DNA from: an uncultured Pelagibacteraceae bacterium
GTDB lineage: Bacteria; Pseudomonadota; Alphaproteobacteria; Pelagibacterales; Pelagibacteraceae
DNA: 64,000 nucleotides
NCBI GenBank assembly: GCA_902524115.1
Contig: CABZCA010000001.1
Location: 1-64,000, forward strand
Direction of reading: 5' to 3'
Position numbers and translations under genes: made by a program. Below the pieces are notes generated by a model that saw nothing but the letters and a program-made list of their open reading frames with translations, was not told the origin of the DNA and did not search any database. This document shows, one piece after another, positions 49,799 to 59,171 of the stretch. Within the stretch, counting starts at the first letter, position 1. Each line of letters starts with the position of its first letter.

Positions 49799-52794
49799 TG
49801 TCCCAAGATTTTAGATTAGATAACATTGGAATGGTAAATAGAGATAAAAAAATTTCTTTTACATTTAATGGTAAAAAATATTTTGGTTATGAAGGAGATA
49901 CTATTGCTTCTGCTCTAATAGCAAATGGAGTGCATCTTGTTGGGAGAAGTTTTAAATATCATAGACCTAGAGGTTTCTTTGGAGTTGGTGTTGATGAACC
50001 TTATGCAATTTTACAGCTTGAAAGAAATAATGAAAGAGATCCTAATATTAGAGCTACTGAACAGGAGATTTTTGAAGGTTTAGAAGTTAAAAGTGTAAAC
50101 TGTTGGCCTAGTGTAAACTTTGATATTGGCGCAATTAATAATTTCTTAAAAATGTTTTTTCCAGCTGGGTTTTATTATAAAACTTTTATGTGGCCACCTA
50201 GTTTTTGGTATAAAATTTACGAACCTTTTATTCGAATGGCAGCAGGTTTTGGAGAAGCATCAATTAAACATGATAAAGAAAGATATGAGCATAAATATGA
50301 ATATTGTGATTTATTGATCACTGGATCAGGGCCTTCAGGTTTAGCTAGTGCATACGCAGCAGCAAAAAATGGTGCGCGTGTAATTTTAGCTGAAGATAAA
50401 CCAAGATACGGGGGAAGCCTGTTAACTAGTGATGTAAATATTGGTAATCAAACTGGTGTTGAATGGTCGGAGAAAATAATTACAGAATTAAAGTCAATGT
50501 CAAATGTGATTGTAAAAAATAGATCACAAGTATTTGGTTATTATGATCATAACATGTTGGTAATGTCGGAGCGAATAAGTGATCACTTACCTCAAACCCA
50601 AAAATACTTACCTAAACAACGTTTGTGGTACATAAGAGCAAAAGAAGTTCTGATTTCATCAGGTTCAATTGAAAGACCTCTAGTATTTGGTAATAATGAT
50701 ACTCCTGGTGTAATGTTATCTTCAGCAGCTAAAGAATATATGAAGGTTTATGGAGTTTTAGTAGGAAAAAAACCATTAATATTCACAAATAATGACAGTG
50801 GATATGAAACTGCTATAGAGTTCAAAAAAAATGGCGTTAATCCATTAATTCTAGATACTAGAAAAGAACCATCTTCTGATATTGTCACTGAAGCCAAAAA
50901 TTTAGGAATTGAAATTAAGTTTTCTCATGTAGTAGTGGCTGCCAAGGGATACAAAAAAGTCAAATCAGCAGATATTGCAAAAATATCTGATAATAAAAAA
51001 GATTTATCAAATATAGAAAATATTGAATGTGATTGTATTTGTGTTTCAGGGTTTTGGACACCGTCAATTCACTTAGCATCCCAATCTGGAAATAAATCAG
51101 AATTTAATGAAAAGATAGATGCATTCATTCCAAAGAAATCTAAACAGAAAGAAAATACAATTGGATCAGCAAATGGTAAATTTACTTTAGAAGAAACAAT
51201 TAACGAAGCATTTGATAAAGGATACGAAGTTTCAAACAAAATAACAGAAAATAATAATAAAGTTTCTATGCCAACTGTAGTCGAAAAAAAATCTTCAGAG
51301 CACGACAAGTTTTGGTGTGTTCCTTTACCAAAAGGTAAATCTTACAAAAGATTTTTAGATTTTCAAAACGATGTTGCAGTCACTGATATAGAGTTAGCGC
51401 TAAGAGAAGGTTTTAGATCAATCGAACATGTGAAAAGATATACAACCCTTGGAATGGCGACCGACCAAGGTAAGACAAGTAATTTAAATGGTTTACAATT
51501 AGTCTCAGATATTGAAAATAAAGTAGTGCCACAAGTTGGTCACACTACATTTAGACCCCCTTACACACCTGTTTCAATTGGGGCAATTGTGGGAAGAGAA
51601 GTTGGTAAACATTCTAAACCAACAAGAAAATCACCAATGCACGAATGGCATGAAAAAAATAATGCAGTATTTGTTGATGCTGGAGTTTGGTTAAGACCAA
51701 GATATTACAAGCAAGGAAATGAAACATTATTTGAAGCTTCAAAAAGAGAAGCAAAAAATGTAAGAAAAAATGTAGGTGTATGTGATGTAACTACTTTAGG
51801 AAAAATAGATGTCAAAGGTCCTGATGCTGCAGAATTTTTAAATAGAGTTTATACTAATGCATGGCTTAAGCTACCAGTGGGAAAAGCAAGATATGGAGTA
51901 ATGTTAAGAGAAGATGGAATTGTAATGGATGACGGAACAACAACAAGAATTTCCGAAAATCATTACCATATGACAACTACAACAGCTCAGGCGGCTAATG
52001 TCCTATCTCATTTAGAATATTATTTGCAGCTAGTTTGGCCAGGATTAAATGTTAATGTAGTTTCAACTACAGAGCAGTGGGCTGGTGCTGCAATAGCAGG
52101 CCCAAATTCAAGAGCATTATTAACGAAATTATTTCCGAATTCTGATGTATCTAATGAGGGTCTACCATTTATGGGTTACAAAGAGGGTGATTTATTTGGA
52201 ATTCCAGCAAAAATTTATAGAATTTCATTTTCAGGAGAACTTGCTTATGAAGTTAACGTGGAGTCAGATCATGGTAATTTCATGTGGGAAAAAATTATCG
52301 AAGTTGGCAAAGAATTTCAAATACAACCATACGGAACTGAGGCCCTGTCTACTTTAAGGATAGAAATGGGTCACGTTGCTGGCTCTGAACTTGATGGCAG
52401 AACAATCCCTCATGATGCATCACTTGAAGGTTTAGTAAGCAAGAAAAAAGACTTTATTGGCAAAAGGTCTTTAAGTAGATCATCTTTCACAAAACCAGAT
52501 AGAGAAAAAATAGTAGGCGTTGTTCCATTAGACAAAACAACAAGTATTCCTGAAGGTTCATATATTGTTAAAGACCCTAAAGCGAAACTTCCAAACCCTA
52601 AACTAGGTCATGTCTCAGCATCATGTTGGAGTGTTGAGTATGATAATCCATTCTCGCTTGCGATAATTAAAGACGGTAAAAATATGATAGGACAAAAGCT
52701 ATTTGCTATGTCACCTTTAAAAAATAAAACTATTCCTGTGGAAATCGTTTCATCACATTATGTTGATCCTGAAGGAAAGAGAGTAAGAGCATGA
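49798..52794 (+). CDS. mgdC: N-methylglutamate dehydrogenase / sarcosine oxidase alpha subunit
   Basis: This 998-residue protein has an N-terminal ferredoxin-like region (F-T-F-N-G-K-K-Y-F-G-Y-E-G-D-T, S-F-K-Y-H-R-P-R-G), an NAD-binding Rossmann motif G-S-G-P-S-G-L-A near 176, and a C-terminal GcvT-type folate-binding domain from about 620 with S-F-S-G-E-L-A-Y-E-V and L-R-I-E-M-G-H. In this family the alpha subunit passes the oxidised methyl group to tetrahydrofolate. It overlaps the gamma-subunit gene by four bases (ATGA-type). Length agrees with SoxA/MgdC, about 950-1000. Confidence 0.9.
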   Translation: MSQDFRLDNIGMVNRDKKISFTFNGKKYFGYEGDTIASALIANGVHLVGRSFKYHRPRGFFGVGVDEPYAILQLERNNERDPNIRATEQEIFEGLEVKSVNCWPSVNFDIGAINNFLKMFFPAGFYYKTFMWPPSFWYKIYEPFIRMAAGFGEASIKHDKERYEHKYEYCDLLITGSGPSGLASAYAAAKNGARVILAEDKPRYGGSLLTSDVNIGNQTGVEWSEKIITELKSMSNVIVKNRSQVFGYYDHNMLVMSERISDHLPQTQKYLPKQRLWYIRAKEVLISSGSIERPLVFGNNDTPGVMLSSAAKEYMKVYGVLVGKKPLIFTNNDSGYETAIEFKKNGVNPLILDTRKEPSSDIVTEAKNLGIEIKFSHVVVAAKGYKKVKSADIAKISDNKKDLSNIENIECDCICVSGFWTPSIHLASQSGNKSEFNEKIDAFIPKKSKQKENTIGSANGKFTLEETINEAFDKGYEVSNKITENNNKVSMPTVVEKKSSEHDKFWCVPLPKGKSYKRFLDFQNDVAVTDIELALREGFRSIEHVKRYTTLGMATDQGKTSNLNGLQLVSDIENKVVPQVGHTTFRPPYTPVSIGAIVGREVGKHSKPTRKSPMHEWHEKNNAVFVDAGVWLRPRYYKQGNETLFEASKREAKNVRKNVGVCDVTTLGKIDVKGPDAAEFLNRVYTNAWLKLPVGKARYGVMLREDGIVMDDGTTTRISENHYHMTTTTAQAANVLSHLEYYLQLVWPGLNVNVVSTTEQWAGAAIAGPNSRALLTKLFPNSDVSNEGLPFMGYKEGDLFGIPAKIYRISFSGELAYEVNVESDHGNFMWEKIIEVGKEFQIQPYGTEALSTLRIEMGHVAGSELDGRTIPHDASLEGLVSKKKDFIGKRSLSRSSFTKPDREKIVGVVPLDKTTSIPEGSYIVKDPKAKLPNPKLGHVSASCWSVEYDNPFSLAIIKDGKNMIGQKLFAMSPLKNKTIPVEIVSSHYVDPEGKRVRA

Positions 52795-53378
52795 CGGTAA
52801 TTTCTGCATTACAAAATGTTCATGTCGAGGGATCGTTTGGAAACTTTGAAAATAAATCTGAAAATGAATTATTAAAAATTAAAGAATTAAAAAATTTACT
52901 AATCGTTCAAGTAGTTCAGTATAAAAATTCTTCTATTAAAATTGATGATATAAATTTTAACAATTTAAAGTTTTTAAATCAGTCACAAACAGTCGTTTCA
53001 AATGAAAATATAAGAGTGCTGTGGAATTCACCAAATAATTGGCTTTTAGTTTCAAATAAAAAAGAATTATTAAAAGAAATTTACAGCACTTTTAAGGAAA
53101 ATGATTTTGCTGTTACAGACCTTTCTCATTCTAAAGCAACGATAGAATTAGAGGGACCTTACGTAAAAGAAGTTTTAAAAAAAGGATGTCCATTTAATTT
53201 TAATATTTTAACAAAAAATATGAGCATTTACTCAGCTTATAATGGAATTTCCTTTATAGTTGATATGATTGAAGATGATCCAGAAAAAGTAAGACTTTTT
53301 TCTCTAAGAAGTTTTGGGGAGTCGCTGTACCATTCTATCACTGATGCTTCTTTAGAATTTGGCTACAAGTGTAATTAG
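52791..53378 (+). CDS. mgdD: N-methylglutamate dehydrogenase / sarcosine oxidase gamma subunit
   Basis: This 195-residue protein is a SoxG-type subunit. It is poorly conserved in general, and the call rests mostly on position as the fourth overlapping gene of the operon. Supporting segments are V-L-W-N-S-P-N-N-W-L-L-V near 80, the T-D-L-S-H-S-K-A-T-I-E-L-E-G-P block near 105, and L-K-K-G-C-P. It ends three bases before the convergent transporter gene. Confidence 0.82.
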   Translation: MTVISALQNVHVEGSFGNFENKSENELLKIKELKNLLIVQVVQYKNSSIKIDDINFNNLKFLNQSQTVVSNENIRVLWNSPNNWLLVSNKKELLKEIYSTFKENDFAVTDLSHSKATIELEGPYVKEVLKKGCPFNFNILTKNMSIYSAYNGISFIVDMIEDDPEKVRLFSLRSFGESLYHSITDASLEFGYKCN

Positions 53379-53381
53379 TTA

Positions 53382-54995
53382 TTATTCCTCTGTTTTAAAT
53401 CGAGATTTCTGAATAAATAAAACAAATAGCACTGGTATAATTAAGGTAATAATTGTTACTGTTATTAACAATAATCCTAGCTCAGAATAGTCTGCTGTTG
53501 TTAAAATTGCGTTTGTAACCTTATCTTTTACTTCTCTTGTAATTGTAAAAATTTCATTGAGATATTTTGTTAATAAAGCACTTGCAGACAAAGCTAAATT
53601 AGTGAATGAAGCAAAAACTGCAAAAAAAGTTGCTTTTAAATGGGAGGGTGCATTTTTAGCAATCCAAGCCAAAAGTGGAATCATGGATATTTGACCCAAT
53701 GGAGATTCTAATGCTGTATTAATTATTGCTATAAATTTTGCATCAACAATTCCGTTTGTTAACGAGGAAGTCCAGTTGTGAAATCCATAATACATTCCAA
53801 CACTTGGTAAAAATAATATTGATCCAGCAATTGATAAAATAACAATAATTTTAGCAATAGAATTTTTAGCCATAAATGGTCTAAGAATTATTATTCCGAC
53901 TAATGTAAGTATAGAAGCAAGTAAAGACAGTATTGAAAAAAATTGTTCATTAAATTGAAGTTCATCAATTTCAAACCAAGATAAGCCAGGCCCAGGTCCA
54001 GGCATGGCTCTAAATATAAAAATAATTATAGCAGTTCCAACTATAGTAAATCTTAACTTTTCAGGTAACTCTTTAATAAGTTTATTCATAAGGAATAAAA
54101 TGATTAACATAGAACCTAAAAAAACAATTTCTTGTGCAAATGGCAATCCTAACGAACCGACACTCAATGTAAAAATTACAAAAATTAAACTACCACCTAG
54201 TATCCACCAATTAACTTTTGTTTTTTCATGATTAAAATTACCTTCTTCATCAGAAAGACCCTGTCTAATTAAAATGTTTTTCTTTTTATTTTTTAAATAC
54301 ACTGCAAAAATAACACCTAAAATTGAAACCATTGGTATTATTAATGCGTAAAGATATATTGATCCGTATAATTGTATTTTTTCAGCCTGTTCAAGATTGT
54401 CTACTCCTTTAAATAATATCACATTGGCAAGAGCAACCAAAACTGTTCCACCTATAATTGCAAATCTTCCAAGTGTTTGCATCGTTGTATGCATAATCTT
54501 AACTTGATCTGTTGTAAATTTTTCACCATTTTCACTAATTAAAGGTACTGCTTCAACCGTCATTGCATCGGCAACAACATCTTGAACTACATAACCAATA
54601 GGAGCTAAAAGAACGCTTATTACAAACCATGTTTCAACTTTTAAATAAGATGACATTTGTTCTGTATGAATTATTAGCCCATACATTATTAATAAACTTA
54701 TTCCAATTAATGAGGCGCCAACGTAGACCATGTAATTCTTTTTATTCCATATTAAATCTACCAAATGACCTAGTGGCATTTTTAAAGCCCAAGGTATTCC
54801 TGCCCAGAAACCTAATCCTGCAAGAAATGCTGCAGATAAATTTAAGTAATCTTTTACAAAGAAAGTACCCACTATTCCTGTAAGTCCAGATATACCTGCT
54901 GCCACGTAAATCATTAACGGAGGTAAATAAGACAATTTAAATTGTCTACCCAAATCAAATAGTGTTGAGTCTATAAATTGAATGATTTTGTCCAT
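53382..54995 (-). CDS. MFS transporter resembling folate/biopterin (BT1) carriers
   Basis: This 537-residue protein has about 12-14 hydrophobic helices. The segment D-V-V-A-D-A-M-T-V-E near 143 and the L-G-F-W-A-G-I-P-W-A-L-K region near 80 resemble the BT1 branch of the major facilitator superfamily, whose members carry folates or pterins. It faces the folate-dependent N-methylglutamate/sarcosine operon end to end, which is suggestive. Other MFS substrates are equally possible on sequence alone. It lies downstream of the unknown 146-residue gene, six bases away, on the - strand. Confidence 0.6.
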   Translation of the reverse strand: MDKIIQFIDSTLFDLGRQFKLSYLPPLMIYVAAGISGLTGIVGTFFVKDYLNLSAAFLAGLGFWAGIPWALKMPLGHLVDLIWNKKNYMVYVGASLIGISLLIMYGLIIHTEQMSSYLKVETWFVISVLLAPIGYVVQDVVADAMTVEAVPLISENGEKFTTDQVKIMHTTMQTLGRFAIIGGTVLVALANVILFKGVDNLEQAEKIQLYGSIYLYALIIPMVSILGVIFAVYLKNKKKNILIRQGLSDEEGNFNHEKTKVNWWILGGSLIFVIFTLSVGSLGLPFAQEIVFLGSMLIILFLMNKLIKELPEKLRFTIVGTAIIIFIFRAMPGPGPGLSWFEIDELQFNEQFFSILSLLASILTLVGIIILRPFMAKNSIAKIIVILSIAGSILFLPSVGMYYGFHNWTSSLTNGIVDAKFIAIINTALESPLGQISMIPLLAWIAKNAPSHLKATFFAVFASFTNLALSASALLTKYLNEIFTITREVKDKVTNAILTTADYSELGLLLITVTIITLIIPVLFVLFIQKSRFKTEE

Positions 54996-55001
54996 TTATT
55001 C

Positions 55002-55442
55002 TTAATCTAAAAGGTTTAATTTAATTAGACTATTATTTTTTGTTTCTTTGCACCACAATTCATAACTTTCGCACACTCTCCACAAATGATTTGTAGCTCT
55101 TTGCGATATTTCCAAGGGAAAATGACTCTTTGCATAGTATAAATCAGGAAATTTAATCAATTGTTTAATCATTGCTTCTTTTTGTAAATTCAAAAGCCTT
55201 AAAACCTCTTTAGAAATTTTTTCTCCAGAGGTATCATCAACAAAATCGTTTTCTTTTAGTTTCTCAAACCATTCATCATGAAATTTACCACTACTTACTT
55301 TCTCATACAATTTTGAACCCATAAATCTTTCAATTGCATCTATATTGGAAATATCAATATTTTGTTTTTTAATTTGAAATATTTCTAAATAGATTGCCTC
55401 AGCAACATAAAGTATGTAGGGTTTTTTATTTTCATCTTCCAT
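55002..55442 (-). CDS. 146-residue soluble protein of unknown function
   Basis: I do not recognise this protein. It is predominantly alpha-helical and charged, with no signal or membrane segment. Notable blocks are Y-V-A-E-A-I-Y-L-E-I-F near residue 12 and R-A-T-N-H-L-W-R-V-C-E-S-Y-E-L-W-C near 115-131. It is four bases after the GNAT gene and six before the transporter gene, in one - strand operon. The conserved-looking aromatic/Cys helix at the end could be a binding site, but nothing firmer can be said. Confidence 0.6.
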   Translation of the reverse strand: MEDENKKPYILYVAEAIYLEIFQIKKQNIDISNIDAIERFMGSKLYEKVSSGKFHDEWFEKLKENDFVDDTSGEKISKEVLRLLNLQKEAMIKQLIKFPDLYYAKSHFPLEISQRATNHLWRVCESYELWCKETKNNSLIKLNLLD

Positions 55443-55446
55443 AAAA

Positions 55447-55917
55447 TTATAAATCTAAAGTGTAATAACAAGAATTAGGGTCCTCTTTATAGTGAGCAAA
55501 TGGTTTACACTCACTAAATTTAAAATGTTCAAAAAGTTTTCTGGCAGGTAAAAAGAATTTTCCAGATCCCGTTTCAATACTAAGCTTTTTTATACCTAAT
55601 TTTTTTGCCTGAATTATCAAATGTGAGATTATTTTACTACCAATACCTCTATTTCTAAAATCATCAGATACTCTAATAGATTTAAATTCTCCATGATTTT
55701 GTCCAATAAATTTTAAGGCTCCACACCCAATTAAATGATTATTATTCCACAAGCTCCAAAATTTTATACTCGAATCTTTAAGTCCAGGGATATCTAAAAC
55801 ATGAGTGCTACCTTTAGAAGAAACAGATCTTAATTCAATAAAGTGCTTTATTAAAAGATGATTTACCTTTGGGTGGTCAAAGTTATTTTCTATTGATTTA
55901 ATCATTAGCATGAACAT
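55447..55917 (-). CDS. GNAT-family N-acetyltransferase
   Basis: This 156-residue protein has the acetyl-CoA-binding motif A of the GNAT fold, R-N-R-G-I-G-S-K-I-I near 88-97, preceded by the V-S-D-D-F strand and followed by A-K-K-L-G-I-K-K-L-S-I-E-T. It transfers an acetyl group to an amine; the acceptor is unknown. Three Met codons lie in the first five residues, so the exact start may be up to 12 bases downstream. It is divergent from the YedK-like gene by 36 bases. Confidence 0.82.
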   Translation of the reverse strand: MFMLMIKSIENNFDHPKVNHLLIKHFIELRSVSSKGSTHVLDIPGLKDSSIKFWSLWNNNHLIGCGALKFIGQNHGEFKSIRVSDDFRNRGIGSKIISHLIIQAKKLGIKKLSIETGSGKFFLPARKLFEHFKFSECKPFAHYKEDPNSCYYTLDL

Positions 55918-55953
55918 ATAATCTAAAAAAAAATTAAACCAATACGAAAAAAT

Positions 55954-56574
55954 ATGTGTGGAAGATACGTCATTACCAATGCAGTTTCAAAAACAAGTAA
56001 AATCGTTAAAACTGCAATTAAAGTAGAAGACTCAGAAAATTATAATGCACATCCTTACCAAAAACTTCCAGTTATTAAGAAATATAACAATGGAAATACT
56101 CTTGAAAATTTAAATTGGGGGATTGTACCTAGTTGGGCTAAAAAAAAAGACTTTAAACCACTAATTAACGCAAGATTAGAGACGATTGATGAAAAGGTCT
56201 CTTTTAAAAAGTTAATAAAGCTTCAAAGATGTGTTGCTGTGGCCGACGGATTTTATGAATGGAAGAGAATAGAAAAAGAGAAGACGCCTTATTACTTTTT
56301 AAGAGAGGATAAAAAGCTAATTTATATTGCTGGTATTTATGAGGAAGATCAATTTTGTATGATTACTGAAGAGGCAAGTTCAAATGTAACAGAAATTCAT
56401 CACAGACAGCCAGTTATCTTAAATGAAAGTGATGTTAATAAATATTTAAATATTGAAATTTCAGGTTCAAATTATTTAAAACAATCGCAAAAATCAAAAC
56501 TTTCTTTTTATGAAATTTCTAAAGATGTAAATAAGCCAACAAATAACAATATTTCTTTAATACAACCTATATAA
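55954..56574 (+). CDS. yedK: YedK/HMCES-type abasic-site crosslinking protein
   Basis: This 206-residue SRAP-domain protein starts M-C-G-R-Y, exposing Cys2, which forms the thiazolidine link to abasic sites in single-stranded DNA and so shields them from strand breakage. Other family residues are in L-I-N-A-R-L-E-T near 69, A-D-G-F-Y-E-W-K near 98, and H-H-R-Q-P-V-I-L near 148, where the His lies in H-x-R-x-P. Its stop is two bases from the convergent purK. Confidence 0.92.
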   Translation: MCGRYVITNAVSKTSKIVKTAIKVEDSENYNAHPYQKLPVIKKYNNGNTLENLNWGIVPSWAKKKDFKPLINARLETIDEKVSFKKLIKLQRCVAVADGFYEWKRIEKEKTPYYFLREDKKLIYIAGIYEEDQFCMITEEASSNVTEIHHRQPVILNESDVNKYLNIEISGSNYLKQSQKSKLSFYEISKDVNKPTNNNISLIQPI

Positions 56575-56576
56575 AA

Positions 56577-57620
56577 TTATTTTTCAATAATTGTTAGATG
56601 TCCCATTTTCCTTTTTACTTTTACTTGTTTTTTTAAATAATCATAAAAAAACTCATTCTCTTTAAAAGTTTTATTTCTATAAATTGTTATGTCATCACCA
56701 ATGAGATTAATCATTTGAGCATTATATATTTTTTTTGTGTCGATTTTTTTTAAACCACAAACAGCTCTTATATGATTTTCAAATTGACTAACATTATGTG
56801 AGTTTATTGTTAGATGACCAGAATTATGAACTCTAGGTGCAATTTCATTAACATATAAGTTTTCATTTTTATCAATAAAAAACTCAACACATAAGGTTCC
56901 AATATAATCTAGCTCTTCAACAATTTGTATTGCCCATTCTTTAGATTTTACCTTTATTGTTTCAGAAATTTCAGCAGGAATTTTTGAATGTTTCAAAATT
57001 TGATCTTCATGGACATTCTCAATCGGTTCATATATTTCATATTTTTGATTACCAAATCTACATATGACAATTGAAATTTCTTTTTTAAGATTAATAAACT
57101 TTTCTAAAATATATTCGTTAGTAAAATCAATGTCTTCATTTATGTCAATTAAACTATTTAATTTATATTGACCTTTACCATCATATCCAAGAGTAGTAGT
57201 TTTAAGCAACCCAGGCAAAAGGTTTTCATTATCTTTTATTTCATCCTTATTTTTAATTAAAGCATAGTTAGTTGTTCTAATATTGTTTTTATTTAAAAAA
57301 TCTTTTTCAGTTAGTCTATTTTGGATTAAACTATTTATTTCTGGTTTGGGCAAGACACTCTTCGATTTATTTATTTCTTTTAATATATCAAAAGGAATAT
57401 TCTCAAATTCATAAGTAACTAAATCAACGCTATTAATAAATTTTGTTATAATTTTTGTATCATTATAGTTTCCATATATAATTTTATTTGCAAAATTTTT
57501 GGCAGGAGCATCTGGATCATCGCTAAGCACTACAGTTTTTATATCTATCTTTTTAGCAGCTTCAGAAAGCATACTACCTAGCTGACCTCCTCCAATGATT
57601 CCTAAAACTGGCTGGCTCAT
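56577..57620 (-). CDS. purK: N5-carboxyaminoimidazole ribonucleotide synthase
   Basis: This 347-residue ATP-grasp enzyme makes N5-CAIR from AIR, ATP and bicarbonate in purine synthesis. The N-terminal G-I-I-G-G-G-Q-L-G-S-M-L near 7-18, the K-T-T-x-G-Y-D-G-K-G-Q ATP loop near 140, E-I-S-I-V-I-C-R, and N-E-I-A-P-R-V-H-N-S-G-H near 258 are diagnostic. It starts immediately after the purE stop and so is co-transcribed and coupled with it. Confidence 0.95.
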   Translation of the reverse strand: MSQPVLGIIGGGQLGSMLSEAAKKIDIKTVVLSDDPDAPAKNFANKIIYGNYNDTKIITKFINSVDLVTYEFENIPFDILKEINKSKSVLPKPEINSLIQNRLTEKDFLNKNNIRTTNYALIKNKDEIKDNENLLPGLLKTTTLGYDGKGQYKLNSLIDINEDIDFTNEYILEKFINLKKEISIVICRFGNQKYEIYEPIENVHEDQILKHSKIPAEISETIKVKSKEWAIQIVEELDYIGTLCVEFFIDKNENLYVNEIAPRVHNSGHLTINSHNVSQFENHIRAVCGLKKIDTKKIYNAQMINLIGDDITIYRNKTFKENEFFYDYLKKQVKVKRKMGHLTIIEK

Positions 57621-58115
57621 TTATTTAGGTTTTTTTTTAACAGATTTTGATTGTTTAGAGCGCCACTTGTTGAGATTATTTTTAACACCCATATCAAAGG
57701 TAGAGATAATTGATGCTGCAAATAATGCTGCATTTATAGCGCCATCAGTACCTATTGCTACAGTTCCAACTGGTATACCTTTTGGCATTTGAGCTATTGA
57801 CAGTAAACTATCAAGACCTTTTAATTTTTTACTTTCAATTGGCACTCCAATTACTGGAATTCTTGTTAGAGACGCAATCATTCCTGGCAAATGGGCTGAT
57901 CCTCCTGCTCCAGCAATTATTACAGAAATATTATTTTTTTCTGCAGATTTTGCATACTTAAACATACGTTCTGGAGTTCTATGAGCTGAAACTATATTTA
58001 TTTCATAATTAATTTTAAGCAATTTAAGAATTTTTTCACAAAATTTCATGGTTGAGTAATCGGAATTACTTCCCATAACAATTGATACCTTGTGACTATA
58101 TTTTTTGTTTTTCAT
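57621..58115 (-). CDS. purE: N5-CAIR mutase
   Basis: This 164-residue protein is PurE class I, which converts N5-CAIR to CAIR after PurK. Key motifs are M-G-S-N-S-D-Y near 14-20, S-A-H-R-T-P near 43, [11 protein letters not shown] near 68, and the G-V-P-I-E-S segment near 90. A Lys/Arg-rich C-terminal tail of about 15 residues is an addition to the usual core. It diverges from the dipeptidase-like gene across 87 bases that must contain both promoters. Confidence 0.95.
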   Translation of the reverse strand: MKNKKYSHKVSIVMGSNSDYSTMKFCEKILKLLKINYEINIVSAHRTPERMFKYAKSAEKNNISVIIAGAGGSAHLPGMIASLTRIPVIGVPIESKKLKGLDSLLSIAQMPKGIPVGTVAIGTDGAINAALFAASIISTFDMGVKNNLNKWRSKQSKSVKKKPK

Positions 58116-58202
58116 GATATAAATTTGAATTAGTTTAGATTAACATATTCTTTAAATTTAAACTAGTCGACAAATTATATTATACTTATATGGTCTTTAA
58201 AT

Positions 58203-59171
58203 ATGAACTATCGAATTGACAATCTTCAATATTGTAACTGGTCTAGAGATATTTTTCTAATCAATAGGGAAGCTGGATTAAATGCAGTACACGTTACTCT
58301 AGTATATCACGAAGATTATGACGAATTTTTGCAAAGGGTAAAAGAGTGGGATAGATTTTTTGAAGAAAATTCAGACTTAATATTTTTAGGAAAAACATTT
58401 GAAGATATTACAAAAGCTCAATCAGACAATAAAACAGCAATTTTTTTCGGTTTTCAAAATTGTTCACCGATTGAGGATGACATCAATTTAATAGAGAAAG
58501 TTTATGAGCATGGTTGTAGATTTATGCAACTTACTTATAATAATCAATCTCTTCTAGCCACAGGATGTTATGAAAAAAATGATTCTGGAGTCACAAATTT
58601 TGGAAGAGAAGCAATTAAAGAGATGAACAGGGTAGGTATAGTTGTGGACATGTCCCATTCAGCAGAGAAAAGTACTTTGGATGCAATAGAAATAAGTGAA
58701 AAACCAATTGCAATTACCCATGCTAATCCTTCTTTCTGGCATCAAGCTTTAAGAAATAAATCAGATTTCTTGTTAAAGAAACTTTCTGAAAGTGGAGGTA
58801 TCTTAGGTTTGTCATTATATTCTCATCATTTAAAAGATGGAACAAGTTGTAAATTAGAAAGCTTTTGTGAAATGGTTGCTAAAACTGCAGAAATAATGGA
58901 AGTAAAAAATATTGGTATTGGATCAGATCTATGTTTGAACCAACCTGACAGTGTTGTTGAATGGATGAGAAATGGAACTTGGTCTAAAAGTACAAATTAT
59001 GGAGAGGGAAGTAAAAAAAAACCTGGATTTCCAAAACAACCTGACTGGTTTTTGGACGCTAGAGGGTTTGATAATTTAGAAAGTGGATTAAAAAAAGTTG
59101 GTTTTAATAAGCAAGAAGTAGAAGGAATTTTAGGAAATAATTGGTTTAATTTTTATAAAGGAATTAATTAA
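58203..59171 (+). CDS. Membrane dipeptidase (M19)-like protein with altered metal site
   Basis: This 322-residue protein is an M19 amidohydrolase-fold protein with M-Q-L-T-Y-N-N-Q near 118, V-V-D-M-S-H-S near 147, A-I-T-H-A-N-P near 169, G-I-G-S-D-L near 238, and G-N-N-W-F-N-F-Y at the end. The N-terminal H-x-D zinc pair of renal-type dipeptidases is not visible: the position is occupied by Q-Y-C-N-W-S-R-D near 9-16. The metal centre therefore differs, and the substrate may not be a dipeptide. No signal peptide is present, so it is probably cytosolic. Its last base overlaps the start of the next gene, the first of three uncharacterised partners. Confidence 0.78.
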   Translation: MNYRIDNLQYCNWSRDIFLINREAGLNAVHVTLVYHEDYDEFLQRVKEWDRFFEENSDLIFLGKTFEDITKAQSDNKTAIFFGFQNCSPIEDDINLIEKVYEHGCRFMQLTYNNQSLLATGCYEKNDSGVTNFGREAIKEMNRVGIVVDMSHSAEKSTLDAIEISEKPIAITHANPSFWHQALRNKSDFLLKKLSESGGILGLSLYSHHLKDGTSCKLESFCEMVAKTAEIMEVKNIGIGSDLCLNQPDSVVEWMRNGTWSKSTNYGEGSKKKPGFPKQPDWFLDARGFDNLESGLKKVGFNKQEVEGILGNNWFNFYKGIN

